From positions 1 through 7,553 of the forward strand of contig CAKPYN010000038.1 of the NCBI GenBank assembly GCA_934202965.1: DNA of 7,553 bases, given 5' to 3'. Origin of the DNA: an uncultured Megasphaera sp. (GTDB lineage: Bacteria; Bacillota; Negativicutes; Veillonellales; Megasphaeraceae). How positions within the stretch are numbered: the stretch's first letter is position 1; every line of letters starts with the position of its first letter. Positions 4,903-7,553 of the stretch are shown in pieces. The notes below the pieces were generated by a model. The model saw nothing but the letters and a program-made list of their open reading frames with translations. It was not told the origin of the DNA and ran no database searches. A program made the translations under genes and the position numbers.

Positions 4903-7553
4903 ATGAATAAAGTATTCAAAGTAATTTGGAGTGATGCACGCAGCGCATACGTTGTTGTGTCCGAAATGGCAAAAAGCCATGGAACTAAAAGTTGCTCCAC
5001 TAAAAAACTGTTGGCAATGCTGATTGCAACAGGTGTTATGACCTGTGCAAGCATGGCTCCGGCGATGGCTGCTAATCCGGCACCGGATGATTTGAACGTA
5101 ACCATTGGTAAGGGTGCACATGTTTCTGTTTGGAATGGTGTTAGCGGACAAACCATAAGCGGTGATATTGCTGTTGGTCCGAATGCGCATGCCTGGAATG
5201 GTGAATACACTTATAAGAATAAATATGCCAGAATCGGCTCTAAAGAATATTTGTTGGATTTTGGCCAAGGTGGCGTAGTTGGAGCAGAGTCTTTATTTGG
5301 TAGTCCTTATAAGTATAAAGTAGCCGACGGTTCAAAAATAGCCGGCTCTATTGCTATCGGTAAAAATACGATAGCACGTACAGGCTCTGTTATGCTTGGT
5401 GATCATTCCTATACCGGTAAGCTTGGCGATATTGAAATTAACCCGGCAAACGCTATGACCTATAATGATGGTATTTATTCTACTACTCTTGGTGCCGGTG
5501 CTTATAATAGCGGCTCCTTGGCAGCTGTAACCGGTGCATTGTCTATTGCTTCCGGTGAGGATACTAAAAATACAGGTGCGACCATCTATGGTTCTATGAA
5601 CAGCATCGAATCTGCAACCAGCAATAGCGATTACAGCGGTGTTGCCAGCAGCGTGCTTGGCTTTGCCAACAGAACACAAAATGCTAATGCTGCGTTAATC
5701 TGGGGTACCGGCAACGAAGTTACCAACTCCATTGAAAAAGTCAGCATTGACACCAACTGGAATAATGTTTCTGTTGCGGAAGCACAGCAAAAAGCAATTG
5801 AAGCCATGCAGTCTAGCGATTATGCAGGTGGTTCTGTAATGGCAATCGGCGGCGGCAACAAGGCTGATTACGCTAAATACTCCCAACTGACCGGTGTACA
5901 GAATAAAGTAACCGGTACTGCGAAAGATGGTGCAAAGTATGACTTTGTTAACGGTTATAAAAACACTGTTACCAATGCATCTGACGTTACTGTAATCGGT
6001 ATTAAAAATGAAGTTACCGCAAACGGCAACAAGGTTATCGGTGATAATCACAATGTAAGCGGTACGGATAACGTTATTTTCGGCTCTGCTGATGAATTAA
6101 CCGAAACAACTGTTAATAACGCTGTTGTTCTCGGTCATAATGCAAAGGTTACCGGTGAAGGCGGTGTTGCTTTGGGTTCCGGCAGCGTAGCTGACAGAGC
6201 TAATGCAGTATCCGTAGGCAGCACTGGCGCTAACCGTCAGATTATCAATGTAGCAGCAGGTACTGAAGATACTGATGCTGTAAACGTAAGCCAATTGAAG
6301 GATGTAAAAGCAGAAGCAGGCAAGCACAGTACTGTTACCGATAGTGATAATATTACTGTAACCGAAGGCCTGAATAAAGACGGTGGCAAGGAATACAATG
6401 TTGCTCTGAATAACGATATTACTCTTGCAGGAGATACTGGTGATTTTGTAAGCATCAGCGGCAGCAAAGGCACTATCTGGGCAAGCGGCAGTGTAACAGC
6501 AGGCAGCGTAGTAGCAGGCAATGTTATCATGGATGGCACTACTTCAACTGTAAGCGGTCTTAGCAATAAAACTATTGCTTATGAAGGCTTTGCAACTACC
6601 GGTAAGGCTGCAACCGAAGAACAATTGAAGGAAATTAGTAAAGTAGCAGATAATGCAAACCAAGGCTGGAATTTGTCCACTAACGGCGGCGAAGCATCTA
6701 AAGTAGCTCCCGGTGAAACTGTTGACTTCAGCGGTGACAAGAACATTAACATCAGAAATGATGGTACCAATGTTAAAGTTGAGCTGAATAAAGACATTGA
6801 TGTAAACTCCGTTCAAACCAACGCACTGAACTCCAAATACAACCTGTCCGTAGGTACTATGGCTGAAAACGGTATTATGCCGTTCTTTGTAAACAGCACC
6901 GGCGATTTCTATGCAGCACACAATAAATTCCACGTAGATAAAGACGGTAAAGTAACCGCAACTGCAGGCGAAATCGGCAACGTAGTTCTGCAAAATGGCG
7001 TATACTATGGTCATTCCACATTGCAGGACGGCAGCCTGTTACTCACCGATGATAACGGTAACCACAGCTACATTGATGCTAAGAGCGCTAAGCTGGGCAA
7101 AGTAACTGTTGCTGAAGACGGCAAGATTACCGGCGTAGCAGCAGGTACTGACGATAAAGATGCTGTAAACGTAAGCCAACTGAAGAAGGTAGAAACCGAA
7201 GCAGGCAAGCACAGTGTTGTTACCGAGGGTGCTAATATTACTGTAACTCCGAAACAAGCAGAAGACGGCCGTATGCAATATAATGTTGCTCTGAAGAACG
7301 ATATTAAACTTGCAGGAGATAATGACTACACTTATGTAAACATCAGCGGCAGCAATGGCTCTGTTTGGGCAAGCAGCAGTGTAGCAGCAGGCAATGTTAT
7401 TATGGATGGCACTACTGCAACGGTAAGCGGACTTGGCAATACAACTACTGCTTATGATGGCTTTGCTAACGGCGAAGGTAAGGCTGCAACCGAAGAACAA
7501 TTGAAGGAAATTAGTAAAGTAGCAGATAATGCAAACCAAGGCTGGAATTTGTC
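4903..7553 (+). CDS. Trimeric autotransporter adhesin (YadA-like), 3' truncated by the window
   Basis: At least 883 residues with no stop before the window end; the C-terminal membrane anchor is outside. Start: ATG eight bases after AAAAAGGAGGA (4884-4894). Residues 1-27 form an extended signal peptide region (MNKVFKVIWSDARSAYVVVS), followed by K34-K35, a hydrophobic core and a probable cleavage site after AMA (56). Residues about 60-440 are a YadA-like head of short repeats such as GDIAVGPNAHA (87-97), GSIAIGKNTIA (148-158) and GGVALGSGSVA (420-430), interrupted by a probably helical insertion (277-306). A neck follows (AGTEDTDAVNVSQL, 452-465), then stalk modules: VSGLSNKT...GKAATEEQLK (550-576), GWNLSTNG (588-595), a segment resembling tail-fibre modules (676-745), and a second neck DAVNVSQL (753-760), after which the module starts again. 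The family forms trimers on the outer membrane, attaching cells to hosts, surfaces or other bacteria. Ligand unknown. Confidence 0.93.
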   Translation, partial: MNKVFKVIWSDARSAYVVVSEMAKSHGTKSCSTKKLLAMLIATGVMTCASMAPAMAANPAPDDLNVTIGKGAHVSVWNGVSGQTISGDIAVGPNAHAWNGEYTYKNKYARIGSKEYLLDFGQGGVVGAESLFGSPYKYKVADGSKIAGSIAIGKNTIARTGSVMLGDHSYTGKLGDIEINPANAMTYNDGIYSTTLGAGAYNSGSLAAVTGALSIASGEDTKNTGATIYGSMNSIESATSNSDYSGVASSVLGFANRTQNANAALIWGTGNEVTNSIEKVSIDTNWNNVSVAEAQQKAIEAMQSSDYAGGSVMAIGGGNKADYAKYSQLTGVQNKVTGTAKDGAKYDFVNGYKNTVTNASDVTVIGIKNEVTANGNKVIGDNHNVSGTDNVIFGSADELTETTVNNAVVLGHNAKVTGEGGVALGSGSVADRANAVSVGSTGANRQIINVAAGTEDTDAVNVSQLKDVKAEAGKHSTVTDSDNITVTEGLNKDGGKEYNVALNNDITLAGDTGDFVSISGSKGTIWASGSVTAGSVVAGNVIMDGTTSTVSGLSNKTIAYEGFATTGKAATEEQLKEISKVADNANQGWNLSTNGGEASKVAPGETVDFSGDKNINIRNDGTNVKVELNKDIDVNSVQTNALNSKYNLSVGTMAENGIMPFFVNSTGDFYAAHNKFHVDKDGKVTATAGEIGNVVLQNGVYYGHSTLQDGSLLLTDDNGNHSYIDAKSAKLGKVTVAEDGKITGVAAGTDDKDAVNVSQLKKVETEAGKHSVVTEGANITVTPKQAEDGRMQYNVALKNDIKLAGDNDYTYVNISGSNGSVWASSSVAAGNVIMDGTTATVSGLGNTTTAYDGFANGEGKAATEEQLKEISKVADNANQGWNL
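6250..7553 (+). repeat. Large direct repeat inside the adhesin (about 885-nt module)
   Basis: The module beginning GTAGCAGCAGGTACTGA at 6250 begins again at 7135, an offset of 885 nt (295 residues), placing the necks at residues 458 and 753. The second copy continues past the window. Similarity is patchy at first, then complete at the end: 6601-6677 and 7477-7553 are identical over 77 nt, offset by 876, so short indels lie between. Such modules lengthen the stalk and offer substrates for recombination. Confidence 0.85.

Noticed and set aside
4899..7539. Many long open frames on the strand opposite the adhesin
   Set aside because: They are shadows produced by the biased, repetitive codon use of the adhesin, with Cys/Ile/Phe-rich translations, no ribosome sites and repeats mirroring those of the plus strand.

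Overview
The window most likely comes from a diderm Firmicute of the class Negativicutes (the Veillonella/Megasphaera/Dialister/Phascolarctobacterium group). This is inferred from two things seen together. The housekeeping genes have strong purine-rich Shine-Dalgarno sites, moderate GC, and a clostridial-type pair (NusG domain II protein plus Gx/heptaprenyl-diphosphate-synthase-component-I-like membrane protein). Beside them lies a trimeric autotransporter adhesin with an extended signal peptide, which needs an outer membrane. I cannot name the species.

Left half (1-3078), ordinary chromosomal genes: a structured non-coding end that may be the 3' part of a 6S-like RNA; argD (acetylornithine aminotransferase, +); a bidirectional terminator shared with a convergent TPR lipoprotein gene (-); a short divergent promoter region with an extended -10 on each strand; and a two-gene operon (+) encoding the NusG-II-fold protein and the Gx-type membrane protein, closed by a strong terminator.

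Middle (about 3071-4030), roughly 950 bp without a convincing gene. It is built from copies of an intergenic repeat family. A block at 3071-3250 is reverse-complement-related to blocks at 3600-3833, and the right side has grown into a tandem array of a 113-bp unit (two apparently identical full copies and one diverged partial copy). The blocks are full of hairpins. The open frames across them look like artefacts of the repeats.

Right half (4030-7553), accessory surface region: an AT-rich leader with a candidate promoter overlapping a perfect palindrome; an unreported 42-codon ORF with an excellent Shine-Dalgarno; a large hairpin; a small protein with three C-x2-C/C-x3-C zinc-binding units; and, 40 bp downstream, a large trimeric autotransporter adhesin (at least 883 residues, running off the window). 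The adhesin has ESPR signal, a YadA-like head with a helical insertion, a first neck, a stalk segment including a stretch resembling phage tail-fibre modules, a second neck and the start of another copy of the stalk module. The module repeats about every 295 residues, and its last 77 nt in the window are identical to the earlier copy. The zinc-ribbon protein, the 42-codon ORF and the adhesin are co-directional and may form one transcription unit, with the small proteins regulating or accompanying the adhesin; that link is inference from position only.
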